64,000 bases of DNA from Tetraselmis striata (lineage: Eukaryota > Chlorophyta > Chlorodendrophyceae > Chlorodendrales > Chlorodendraceae). The notes beneath the pieces were generated by a model. That model was not told the DNA's origin, did not search any database, and saw only the letters and a program-made list of their open reading frames with translations. This document shows positions 1 through 9,171 of the stretch, piece after piece; the stretch's first letter is position 1, and each line of letters opens with the position of its first letter. The DNA lies in the NCBI GenBank assembly GCA_006384855.1, contig VCJN01002282.1, positions 24,637 through 88,636 on the forward strand. Reading direction: 5' to 3'. Both the position numbers and the translations under genes were made by a program.

Positions 1-835
1 CCATCAACAAGTACTTCCGCGACCACCAGCGCCAGCCTGTCGCCCTCGGCGAAATGGTGGCCGACGCGCGCCGCGGCGTGGCCATCCAGCAGGAGCGTGC
101 GTCTAGCGGAGGAAGACGTCCGCGTCGCCCTGCCCGCGCCCGTTGCGGCTGACATCCTGGACACCGCGATTAAATCTCGATGAACATTGTGTGGGAACCC
201 GCTAATATTGCGGACATCCGCGCTTTCAGAGCCGCGCTCGCGACGATTACGTGAGTCGTACGTCTTCGTATGCCGCGCGGAATCCGGAATTAGCTGCGAG
301 ACCGGTGATTTAGTGGTCGACCGACCATCCGGAAGCATTTTGTTGTACGTCCGCAAACAGAAAGGCGACCAGCGTACTAGGGTTTCCGCTAAGCCCCTGA
401 TGGCCCATGGCCGCCGTTCCGGACTTCGCTGACCTGCAAGACAAGTAAACCATCAGTCGCGACGCAGCGCCAGCCCGCCGCCCAAGTTTTGGAGCATCTC
501 CCCGCTGGAGTCTTCCGCCACTTGGTCGGTTTCAACCACTCTCACCGAGTGGTTGCGGGAAGCCTACCTGGCGGCAGGCGCCCAACCGCCCACCAGTTTC
601 AAATGGACATCGCACAGTTTACGCAAGGGCGCCGCCTCCGCAGCAGGCTGCGTCGGCGTCCCCTTGCCGGCCATCAGACACATGGGCGACTAGTTGAAGA
701 ACAACGACGTGGTCACATGCCGGGAAGTACATCGACCCGACCATGCGCCCGACTCCCGCGGCCTGGAGGTTCTTCGGCTGGCTCGTCCCCGTCCGGCCGG
801 TGGACTAAGCTACCTGTGCTAGCCTTTGGCTTTCG
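1..835 (+). pseudogene. Decayed tyrosine recombinase (3' part)
   Basis: Broken remains of a tyrosine recombinase related to the ones at 4284 and 12174. The pieces lie in shifting frames. Positions 3-100 match the end of the core-binding domain (SAINKYF-type helix). Positions 102-186 match the linker. Positions about 225-400 match the first arginine and beta-strand region, with an 'LLYVRKQKGDQR' stretch. Positions about 510-790 carry the catalytic C-terminus, with 'TSHSLRKGAA' around 603-635 followed by remnants of the IRHMGD and YIDP segments. Order and spacing agree with the intact copy, but frameshifts and stops break it, so it cannot make an enzyme. The 5' part lies outside the window. It is too diverged to be a recent copy of the other two elements. 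Confidence 0.75.
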
Positions 836-840
836 TCTCT

Positions 841-1165
841 GGCAAACAGTGCCTCCCTGGGTAAATGGTCAGATGTAGTCATCTAGAGGTTTACAATACA
901 GTAGCTATGTTGTACTTCGCACGACCCCCGAGGTCGGCGCACGGACTAAGGCCTGCCGGCCCGCACCAGCGCCACGACCTGAGGGATCCACCCTCGAGCA
1001 CCGGCACTCTCTGCTTTGCGCTCGCCTCAACCGGCTCGTGCACCCACCCACCCTCAGCCATCTTTTTGCGCTAGGAGACACCCATGCCAAGCCTGTGGTT
1101 CTTGTCGTAGCCTTCAATGTAAGTGAGCTGAAATTCTTTGGCAAACAGTGCCTCCCTGGGTAAAT
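841..1165 (+). repeat. 3' end of decayed recombinase element (B1-A2-B2 layout)
   Basis: A perfect 26-bp direct repeat occurs at 841-866 and 1140-1165, both starting GGCAAACAG and ending GTAAAT, just after the decayed recombinase. The interval 867-1139 would be the A2 repeat; its partner A1 is off the left edge. The element at 11790-14990 has the same arrangement. Its B repeats differ in the middle but also start GGCAAA and end AAAT. The element therefore appears to end at 1165. Confidence 0.6.
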
Positions 1166-1166
1166 C

Positions 1167-1825
1167 ATATATATGTTAAGACCCATGTACGAAAATGCCC
1201 TGTGTATACACAGGTCATGGTCAAAATGCCTTGTGTATACACATGGCGTTTGGGTGCCCTGTGTATACACAGAGCATTACCTTGTATGCCCTATGTACAC
1301 ACAGGTCACTTGCATTGACATGTGTACACACATGTCACTTGAAATCGCCATGTGTATACACAGGTCATGGAAAATGACCCAAGTGCGAACATCGCTGCCT
1401 TGTTTGTACACAGGTCATATGACATATGACCCAAGTACATGTTTTCACCCAGACCATTTCACTCATGCCCCATGTGCAAACAAACAAGGTGTCGGGCTTT
1501 AGGTATCATTGGTGACCCGTGTATACACAGGTCGATACCGTTATGACATGTGTGTACACGGGTCATGATCACTTTGACCTGTTTGTACACGGGTCATAAA
1601 AAGTGACCTGTGTGTATACGGGTCAAAGTAAACATGACCCGTGTACACGCAGGTCATTACGGTATCGACCTATGTATACATAGGCAAAATAATGACATGT
1701 GTGTATAAAGGTCAATTAAAAACATGACCTGTGTATACACAGGTCGAATTGATGACATGTGTATACACAGGGCGACATGTGTGTGCACAGAGCATTTTCG
1801 TACCTGGGTCTTAACATATATATAT
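1167..1825. mobile_element. Palindrome array bounded by inverted repeats
   Basis: The ends are a near-perfect inverted repeat: 1167-1198 (ATATATATGTTAAGACCCAT...) against 1792-1825. Between them lie about 17 imperfect palindromes of consensus GACCTGTGTATACACAGGTC, each about 20 bp and spaced 25-50 bp apart by short unrelated spacers. Many single-base changes are balanced by the matching change in the other arm, or keep most of the dyad. No protein is encoded; the open frames here are by-products of the repeat. It could be a foldback or MITE-like element, or a cluster of dyad binding sites. The target-site duplication is unclear because the flanks are AT repeats. Confidence 0.7.
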
Positions 1826-2148
1826 CGGCAGTCGCGTCATAGTCGTCATACTACTCGTGCCCGTCCCCCCCGTAGCAGTTGTACGAGTATGCGCTGCCCA
1901 GACTTCGACACTACGGGTACTCTCGGCGCCCCGGGCCGGTATGGACTCTAAAATTTGTTAAAATTCGCGGCTGAATACGCAATCCTTATCTACTGGATAC
2001 AAATAAAATTTCCCCTTCATTTTAAATACGGGTAGTACAGTGACACTACCCCTATAGTGAATATTCGCCCCCCCCCCCCCCCCCCCCCCCGGCCTCCGTT
2101 CACTATAGGGGTACGGGTAGGTTTGCTATCGGGGTATTCACTGTAGCC

Positions 2149-2335
2149 TGATCTAAACTAGTTTATGGGGTTTCCTCCCTTGACCTAACCGGTTTTCGGC
2201 TACAAGTGCTGCTCAGTGGTACGGGAACTAGGCACTTGTCGTTGCGCCCCTTTTGGGTGCAGCACGGGTAGACATAAAAGCAGCCAGAACAACTGAGCCT
2301 GCCATCTTCCAGCTTTCGCTGCGTTACACGCAGCG
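2149..2335 (+). repeat. A1 repeat of nested recombinase element
   Basis: This 187-bp block matches, in opposite orientation and with scattered differences, both 187-bp A repeats of the element at 11790-14990. It begins TGATCTAAACTAG and ends with the small palindrome GCTGCGTTACACGCAGC. It marks the 5' end of the nested element. No matching B1-A2-B2 end is found near 5720, so the 3' end has been lost. Confidence 0.7.
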
Positions 2336-2448
2336 ATGTTAAAACTGTCTCGTGACATGTTGCGAGCAAGGTCACTCCAGGTTATTCAAGACCACACCCG
2401 GCTCACCACCCGTGTGTGATATTCTCATCCGTACGTCCGTGCGTTACC

Positions 2449-3336
2449 ATGTCAGATGGAGAAGAACACGTCGTTGAGCCGACGCTCGAATCGCTGCACG
2501 CAGACGTGAAGGCCCAGTCTACATTGTTGCGAGAGCTTGCAACAGCGTTGGCCCAATTGACGGCTCGTGCCCGTGTTGTTGATGGAGACGGGGCACATGG
2601 CTCCGGTTCCGGGCAGCGCATTGCGGGACAACCGACAGGCAGCGGGGGAGCCGCAGTGCGCCCCGACTTGCTAGAGCTAGCCCAGAGCGGCCGTTTCGGA
2701 GCGAAATCCGTGAGTGACGAGGATGACTACCTCGCGGTGCCAGAGCTACTGCAACGAGCAGAGTCTGGTTACGAGGCCGCTCGACCGGTCAGCCGAGTGC
2801 ATGGACTCTTCCCCCTGAGCACCGACCTAACGAACGAGTACCGCAAGCATGATGACCGGCGTCTGCCGGCCCATGAGGAGTATCTTTGGATGTCGTGTTT
2901 CGGCGCCCACATGGCCGCCCTTTTCGTAGCTCTCGACGAGCTGCTGCCCTACGTCCCTGCTGCAAATCAAGACTTCACCCCCTACCTCGCACGAGCTCGG
3001 AATCACGCCGAAGCCATCGACACGGCGTTTCGCTTTCGTTTGGTCTTCTTACGGAGGCTTAATGAGGTCAAGCGTGGGCACGGTGATTAAGGTGTTATGG
3101 ACGTGCTGCGAGCCCATCATTTCCAGCCTGCGGCAGAGCATCTGGGTTCTGCGATTTTTGGGGACCTCATGAGGGACTACGAGCGTCGCGTCTTCGAGGC
3201 GACAGTTGCCAGCAGTGCTAAAGCAAATGCTACTGCTGCACCTTCTTCCCATCCACCACAGTGGCTACTGGCTCCATGTTCCGTGGGTGCGTTAAGGAGT
3301 ACAGGCAGCGGGGTCTCATGCAGTCCTTGCAGGTAA
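2449..3336 (+). pseudogene. Gag-like ORF1 with an in-frame stop
   Basis: The ATG at 2449 opens a protein closely matching the intact gag-like ORF at 13836-14690. It has an acidic start (MSDGEE), a short predicted coiled coil, a low-complexity Gly/Ser linker and a conserved helical region containing 'YLWMSCFGAHMAALF'. At 3088-3090 a TAA replaces the CAA Gln of the other copy, a single C-to-T change, and homology resumes immediately in the same frame to about 3235. After that the RG-rich tail of the intact copy is replaced by unrelated sequence. The protein is therefore truncated and probably non-functional. The gag role is inferred from position ahead of the recombinase; no zinc knuckle is visible. 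Confidence 0.65.
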
Positions 3337-4205
3337 CCACACCCCTGACGTACTTGCCTTTGAGCTAGCGGGGCGCTGGCAATCGAACTTAATCGTAACC
3401 GTTCTCGTCTCAAGGAACGCCAAGGTGTCTGTGACTGCCTCTAGCAGGAACGCTGTGCAGTCTTGCGAAAGCCCACGGTCGTGCCGGGTGCCGGCGAGGC
3501 ACACCATCTTGATATCGGTGTCAGCAGGCAGGGAGGGGGTGGTAGTCGGGGGCGTGGGCCTCGATTGCCTCATTCAGCATGTCCGTAGAGTTCTTGTCGC
3601 CCCATTCCTGAGCGCCTAGCTTTATCCATACGTTCCGCACTGCGGTCCTGCCGTCAACGGAAATGCTGACGCACGCCGCCAGTGACGCCAGGAGGGACAT
3701 ACTGGTGCTGCCTGGTGTGGGCGGTGGGTGCTCGTGGTGGTGGGATAGAGTGGAGTGATATCGGATATATGTATGGAAGGCAACGAGTGGGAAGATGGCA
3801 GACGAGATGTTGGTGGCTGTCCTACGTAGCTCCCCGCCCAGGCCCGGCGCAAGGCTCGCGGGCGATATATAAAAGGCAGCCCGCAGGGTACCGGTAAAAA
3901 CCGTTTGAAACCCGAAACATACTGTACGGGTCGCACTAGGACAGTTGACTAGTTCTTGAAACGCCATAAACAGAGCTTAGAGGATGGATCGCGGCGGTTT
4001 TCTCCCCATCAGCCGCTACTGTACCGTACCGGCATCGAGTTAGCTGCGCCGGCGCTGTCGCCTACGACATCGGGGGCATCGACGAAAACTGCTGTTCAAA
4101 GTACTATTAGACTATAAGTTTTTTTTTTCCGGAAAAGGAAGATTCCCCCCCCCCCCCCCCTTTTCCGAGCAAAATCGCCACCAAAGACAACGGATAAAAT
4201 CTTCC
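3237..4205 (-). other. Extra ~970-bp block between ORF1 and recombinase
   Basis: This block is absent from the sister element at 11790-14990, where only about 220 bp separate the two genes. It holds possible minus-strand coding pieces: a frame from an ATG near 3700 reading 'MSLLASLAACVSISVDGRT', then, after a one-base frame change near 3520, 'ADTDIKMVCLAGTRHDRG' and onward to about 3330. The two pieces read naturally as one polypeptide of unknown family. It could be a captured host gene fragment or an ancestral part of the element lost from the other copy. A T run and a 16-base C run (4145-4160) lie near its right end. Confidence 0.4.
3866..3876 (+). promoter_or_regulatory. TATA-box-like sequence
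   Basis: TATATAAAAGG lies about 410 bp upstream of the recombinase ATG at 4284, on the same strand, within the extra block. It is a good consensus TATA box but there is no supporting evidence of a start site. Confidence 0.25.
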
Positions 4206-4283
4206 AGGCCTTAGACCTTCCTCGGTGCGGCGCTTCTTACAACTACAACCGAGTGCGGCTCAACCATCCGCACACATGCACAT

Positions 4284-5722
4284 ATGGCGGCTCAACCAAC
4301 CGCTTCTCGTACCATCTCATCGATGCGTCAGTCGATTGTCACACTTCGTGTTACAACTGGTTCGCAACGACCAAGCATCGCGCGTGTACGTTACGCGCGT
4401 GACAGGCGCTACAAGCGTGAAGGGCGCGCGGGGCGGCCCTCTTACCTGAACCTAGCCCCGCAAACCCGTACTGATGTTGCTGCGAGCCCGTCCAGGAACT
4501 ACCGACCAACCGCCGGGAACCTAACCGCTGCTGTCGAGTACTTTGCTAACAGTAGCCGCCCCCATGTTGCTCTGTCGGCAAAGCGCCGCACTTGCGTAAT
4601 TGACGAGCCCGAAGCTGTCGCCCCTTGGGCTGCTTCACTGCGGTCTCGGCTGCATGACGCGTTCGGCTCAGACGAGTTAGGACAGCGGACACTCGACTTG
4701 CTCTCCAGCTCCCTCACCGCACATACACTCAAGAGTTACGCCGACAGACTCTCCCAGTTCGCGGAGTTCTGCCACGACTCCGAGAACATCCGCCCATTGG
4801 AGGCGACCACTGCTACTGTCGCCGGGGACGCTGCCTGGATTGGTGAGCGGGGGCACATTGGGGCCAAGTCGTTGCAGCCCTACTTGTCCGCAATCAACAC
4901 GTTCTTCGAGCTGCACAACCTCGACCCAATCGCCAAGGACAGCCTGCACCTTACCGCAGCTCGGCGTGGGCTAATGCTACGGCAACGCCGCCTAGAAGCT
5001 GCCCCTTTGCGAGTCCCTGTGCATGTTGATGTCGCCTTCCGCTTCGTCGAGCGTGCAGACTTGATTGTGTCTTCTCCCACCACGGAGTACCAGTACTACT
5101 TCCGAGCCCTCGTGGCCTCGGTTGTCAACTTCATGTTCTTTGCCAAAGGACTTACTGGCGTGTCCTGCCGAGTGCGGGGTGTGCATGTCGACGATTACAA
5201 CATTACCCTCGAGGAGTACCGCGAGAAAGGCCGTGCTAGCCGGCGAGGCCCCGACGACCTGCTGCGGGTGCTGCTCCTTCCAGTGTCAGAGCACCCCCGC
5301 GTTGCACGTCTCCTGCACCACTTCATCGACCACGTGCAGTCTGTCCCCCTGGTTTCTGGTGCCTTGGCCGAGACAAACGTCTGGGCTATCAACCCAAGCG
5401 AGCAGTCCAAATCTTGGACCGCCGCTACAATGTCGGATTGGCTCTCTACAACCGTTCGTCTTGTCTGTGCTGCCCCTCCCGCCGGCACTTCTTGGAGCTC
5501 ACACAGCCTTCGAAAGGGGGCAGCGACTGCCGCTAACTAACGCCATCGGAGCTCCCCTGTCCCACATTCGCTACCAGACGGCTGGGCCACTAACTCTGAC
5601 GTCGTTCTGGACTACATCGACCCCAACGTTCTTCCTTCACCTGGCGCGTGGTTCTTCTTTGGTCACATCGCGCCCCTCCGCCACTTCCAAGTAAAACAAG
5701 ACTCCGTGGCCTTCCCTCATGC
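4284..5722 (+). pseudogene. Tyrosine recombinase, frameshifted near the active site
   Basis: This is a tyrosine recombinase highly similar to the intact one at 12174-13622. The frame is open from the ATG at 4284 through the core-binding domain, the first catalytic arginine segment and 'SHSLRKG'. At about 5537 a 4-base TAAC duplication introduces a stop. A one-base deletion near 5577 would restore the frame for the GGW and YIDP segments, which contain the catalytic tyrosine. As it stands the product ends at 5540 without the nucleophile. Homology to the sister element stops near 5722, where transposase sequence of the surrounding pogo-like element begins. Confidence 0.8.
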
Positions 5723-5724
5723 GC

Positions 5725-6377
5725 CCACTTGGCCATGTTTGGGAGGCTAGTCTTGTCAGCCCCCGAGAAGCCGTCCACGTAGTTGATTGTGTCCACCTTC
5801 TCGCGCACAGCTAAAGAGCCGCGCTTCGATTCCATGGCCTTCTTTCTACCAACCTGACCCCTTGAGGAAGCATGGGGCCCTCCTGCTGGTCCTCGCTCTC
5901 CCCACTGGCGTCCTCCTCTTGTTGCCGCGCTGTCTCACTGGGAGCCGCTGAGTCGCGCTTCTGTTGAAGACAAGGAGACGAGCGAACAGTGTCAGGGCTG
6001 CGCTGCGGTTGGGCGGCGGGATCGCGTCGTGCTTGCGGCTGTGGAGTTTTGAACGCTGCAGGCGAGCTGCTGTCCCGCTGGCTGGGCTGGCCGGCGCCGC
6101 TAGTGACGATAGCGGAGGACTGCGATTCGCGTCGAGGGCTGCGACGAGGAGAGTGATGAATGGGCGTTGGCGAAGGTGCAGAAGCCTTGCCCTTTGCCGC
6201 TCTTGCTAGGCAGAACATGCACAGGTGGCCCATTGGCATATCACTGTACTTCTCGGGAAACTTGGCCTCGTATCCCCCCCGGCACACGTGGTGCAGCATT
6301 GTGGTGCAACCCGCTACACCACACTCCTTTAGCTCAGGCCCGCCGGACTCTCCTCTGGCGGCAACTACGCAGTGCAT
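5725..6377 (-). pseudogene. N-terminal fragment of a pogo-like transposase
   Basis: From the ATG at 6377 the minus strand encodes a Cys/His cluster (residues about 3-58: HC, C-x4-C, HHVC, LCMFCL) that looks like a zinc finger. A Ser/Pro/Gln-rich linker follows. After a frame change near 5865, 'KRGSLAVREKVDTINYV' matches the start of a CENP-B/pogo N-terminal helix-turn-helix. The fragment stops at about 5725 where the nested recombinase element begins. The DDE catalytic domain is absent. Its place inside TA-flanked CAGTG inverted repeats supports the assignment. The frame change could also be a lost intron border. Confidence 0.55.
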
Positions 6378-6557
6378 GCCATAGCAGCAGCGCTGAGCGG
6401 GTTCCCCATGGCGGCGAGGTTTGCGTTGTTATGGTGGCAGCACCGACTGCGCATGCAACGAATATGTGCCGCCAACATTGTGACGGTACAACAGTGAACA
6501 ATAGGGGTGTTCACTATAGGGGTAGTGTCACTGTATTTTACTATTTATGAATATCCC

Positions 6558-6877
6558 CAAGGTACATCCCTTGTCCGCTCGGTTGAGCGGTCGTCTCGTA
6601 CGCGAGAAGTCCTGGGATCGATTCCTGGTCGATGTATTTCGGCAATATCATCCCGGCGTGTCCTGGGTTTACCCGGTTGATGCATTAGCCTTTTTTTCCG
6701 CCCCCGGGACAGGATTGGCACCAGTGAAACCCTTGCAGCGTCTCTACGGGGTTCGGGGTTCGAATGAGGCAATGGTGTACGGGCTATGCCAAACCTTGGG
6801 ACTGCAGTTGGCGCAAGAGATCAGGTGCTGGGCCGGCTTCGGCCGATGTCCCGGGGCGAACTTAACTTTACTTTTAA
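6558..6877 (+). mobile_element. tRNA-derived SINE, long form
   Basis: The head (about 6560-6640) is tRNA-like, with an A-box-like CTCGGTTGAGCGG and a B-box-like GGATCGATTCCTGG. The body ends in the family tail GGCGAACTTAACTTTACTTTTA. Compared with the copy at 8614 it carries about 60 extra bases (about 6688-6748) containing a T run and GTGAAACCCTTGCAGC. A clear target-site duplication was not found; the element abuts the next one at 6880. Confidence 0.7.
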
Positions 6878-6879
6878 TC

Positions 6880-8279
6880 CAGCGAAGCGTCGATTTTTCG
6901 GCGGTGAGCTTTATTGCCGTACGGGTACCCGTATAGTGCAGCGGATCGGGCCTATAGGTGCATGACTAAAACACTTATCTACTGGCATGTACTACTAAGT
7001 ACTATAATCCACCCACCCGCCCACCCACCTACGGTCCTTAATTACACAGCCGTCCGATTACGATCTCACGGTTGGGAGGCTATGAGTACTGGTACTCGCT
7101 ACTCGCTGTTGGTAATGGAAAAAAAACTCGGGTACTTCAAAGCGCTGGCAATGCGAACGCTCGCTGATGGTACTGGTACTCGCTACTCGCTGCTGGAACT
7201 GGTATTGGTACTCGCTACTCGCTGCTGATAATGGAAAAAAAAACTCTGGTACTTCAAAGCGCTGGCAATGGAAACCGCTCGCTGCTGGTACTTCAAAGCG
7301 TTGGCAATGCAATTCATGGAACTGATGGCCAGTGATTCCCCTACCTCTTGGGTGGGTTGAGCGGAGGAAAAGGAGAGCCGCGTCCGAAATCGCCTGGAAT
7401 ACGAGAGAATTGATACCGGTCGCAATACGGTTTTATCACGGATTTTTAGGCGTCCGTCCGTCCGTCCTCCTGTGCTGCGTCTTCGCGTATGAACCGTCAT
7501 ACGTTCGGTGTTTGGTCGTTTGATTTCTAGGCACTGGTCCGACGACGGTAAGGTTCTTAATGGATGCGCGTGTATTCTAGCCCAGGCACGTCATATATTC
7601 GTCTGAAACGCCAAAATAACGCGGTACCGCAGCGCGTTTTTACTGCTGAATCAGCAAGCGAGACTATTCAGCGAATATATTTGCTGTAAAATGATGCTGT
7701 AAAAATGGGTCGCCGCGGTGCGGGGGCAGTCCGCCGACCCGGGGCCCGGCGTCCGTCGACGGACGGGCGACGGTCGAACGACGGCGTCCGGCGTCCGGTG
7801 CCGGTACAGGCGGCGGGCGTGGCGATTCGCGCCGTGCCCGCCCCGTAGACCTGACGACCGGCCCGACCTGCGCGGCCTCGTGCGGGATGCGGGCCGCCTG
7901 TAGGCGGCTTGTACTGTACTGCTGATCTTGCAGTGCTGTTTTTTTTTTTTTTTTTTGGGTAATACAACTTTTAGCGGTGGGTTGGGTACCGGCCTTTTTG
8001 TAATGCACACCAGTAGTCAGCGGCCCGCTTTTACGCGGCTTGCAGATTTAATCTGTTTTACAAAATAAATTACTGACAAATCTAACGCTAAAAGCAGTAT
8101 TACCCGGAAACAACAGTATTACAAGATCAACAGTACAAGCCGGCTAAGAGCCGCCCGCATCCCGCACCAGGCTCAACCCAAGAGGTAGGGGCACCTCCAC
8201 AAATCCCCGGCGCGAAGCGCCGCTTAGTATATATAGAACCACTTATTTTAAAATTTTCTGAAAAATCGACGCATCGCTG
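6880..8279. mobile_element. Inverted-repeat element (about 1.4 kb), no coding capacity
   Basis: The ends are 20-bp inverted repeats with one mismatch: CAGCGAAGCGTCGATTTTTC at 6880-6899 against 8260-8279. Two internal inverted pairs are also present: 7336-7361 with 8168-8190, and 7875-7940 with 8111-8171 (imperfect, about 65 bp). The interior has a tandem repeat (7085-7320), a very GC-rich block (7700-7910) and a 16-base T run near 7940. The open frames in the GC-rich block resemble no known protein. It is probably a non-autonomous DNA transposon or foldback element; the target duplication is not evident. Confidence 0.5.
7085..7320. repeat. Irregular tandem repeat
   Basis: Two modules alternate with small changes: TACTGGTACTCGCTACTCGC (around 7086, 7168 and 7205) and a module with an A run followed by TACTTCAAAGCGCTGGCAAT (around 7133, 7250 and 7288). 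It is non-coding low-order repeat inside the 6880-8279 element. Confidence 0.7.
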
Positions 8280-8613
8280 ATTCAACTGTCAAGTTACTTC
8301 ATACCCCCAAAGAAGAAAATGCCGGTATCCTGAAAGCTATATGTAATGGACTACCGATATCGTCCGAGGAAGGGTAAAACTGCGGGAAGAATAATTGCTT
8401 GTTTTTTTTCCCCGCTCCCGGGACAGGACTGGTACCAGTGAAACCCTTGCTTGCAGCTTGGTAGTATACCAGAAATGATGAAAATAAAGACCTCTAGCAT
8501 GTGCTACGCCGAACTCTGGGATTAGGATTAGGACAATTTTTTACATCAACGTACAGAAAACGTACCGGCACGTGAAAATCTGATGTCATCGCGTGGTAAA
8601 ATACCGTCCCAGT

Positions 8614-8870
8614 ACAAGGTACATCCCTTGTCCGCTCGGTTGAGCGGTCGTCTCGTACGCGAGAGGTACCGGGTTCGATTCCTGGCCGATGTATTTCGGC
8701 AATATCGTCCCGGCGTGTCCTGGGTTTCCCCGGTTGATGCATTAGCCCTTCGGGGTTCGAATGAGGCAATGGTCTATGGGCTATGCCAGACCTACGACTG
8801 CAGTTGGCGCACGAGGTCAAGTGCTGGGGCGGCTTCGGCCGATGTCCCGGGGCGAACTTTACTTTACTTT
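8614..8870 (+). mobile_element. tRNA-derived SINE with 12-bp target-site duplication
   Basis: A full-length copy of about 257 bp. The 12-bp sequence TACCGTCCCAGT is duplicated exactly at 8602-8613 and 8871-8882. The tRNA-like head has an A box (CTCGGTTGAGCGG) and a canonical B box (GGTTCGATTCC). The tail is CGAACTTTACTTTACTTTTA rather than poly(A). These are the hallmarks of a Pol III-transcribed SINE moved by a partner LINE. The flanking sequence 8883-9171 shows no gene. Confidence 0.85.
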
Positions 8871-9171
8871 TACCGTCCCAGTTCGCGTGTCCCAGAAACG
8901 GGTTTGGGACACATCGCGAATCCTAGGATAGTCGTTTAGGATAATGAGATACGGCGTTGCGCGCCTACATCGGGCCCCGGCGCGGGCTGTGTGATCTCCA
9001 CACACAATGCGAGTACCGCACACCGCCACCACCAACCAGCCACGGTGCCGCCCGCGCAGCACCCGCGCATCTTGCCACGCACACGGGGCACTACGACGAA
9101 TGCGGGTTGTTGACTGAGACCCAACCTGCCCCGTCATGACCCCAAGTCTTGCGCCCCGGTAGCCATGCGCG

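Larger units (their letters stand above)
2036..6535 (-). mobile_element. Pogo/Tc1-mariner-like DNA transposon shell holding a nested recombinase element
   Basis: Perfect inverted repeats lie at 2036-2061 and 6510-6535 (CAGTGACACTACCCCTATAG after a TA). TA on each outer side fits the TA target duplication of the Tc1/mariner superfamily. Further copies of the TTCACTATAGGGG core lie just inside each end (about 2099-2112 and 6492-6512). The right side keeps a minus-strand N-terminal transposase fragment (5725-6377). From about 2149 to 5722 the interior is a gag/recombinase element, so most of the transposase is missing. A 23-base C run sits at 2068-2090. The superfamily call rests on the TIR start, the TA flanks and the CENP-B-like helix-turn-helix fragment. 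Confidence 0.65.

Noticed and set aside
1198-1800. CRISPR-like array of repeats and spacers
   Set aside because: Units are themselves palindromes with uneven spacing and variable sequence, the array is enclosed by inverted repeats, and the surrounding genome is eukaryotic with no cas genes.
2449-5722. Reverse transcriptase within the recombinase elements
   Set aside because: No YxDD or other RT motif was seen in any frame of the element at 2149-5722 or the one at 11790-14990.
7651-8010. Overlapping Arg/Pro-rich frames on the minus strand
   Set aside because: Three overlapping frames in the same GC-rich block reflect composition, not coding.
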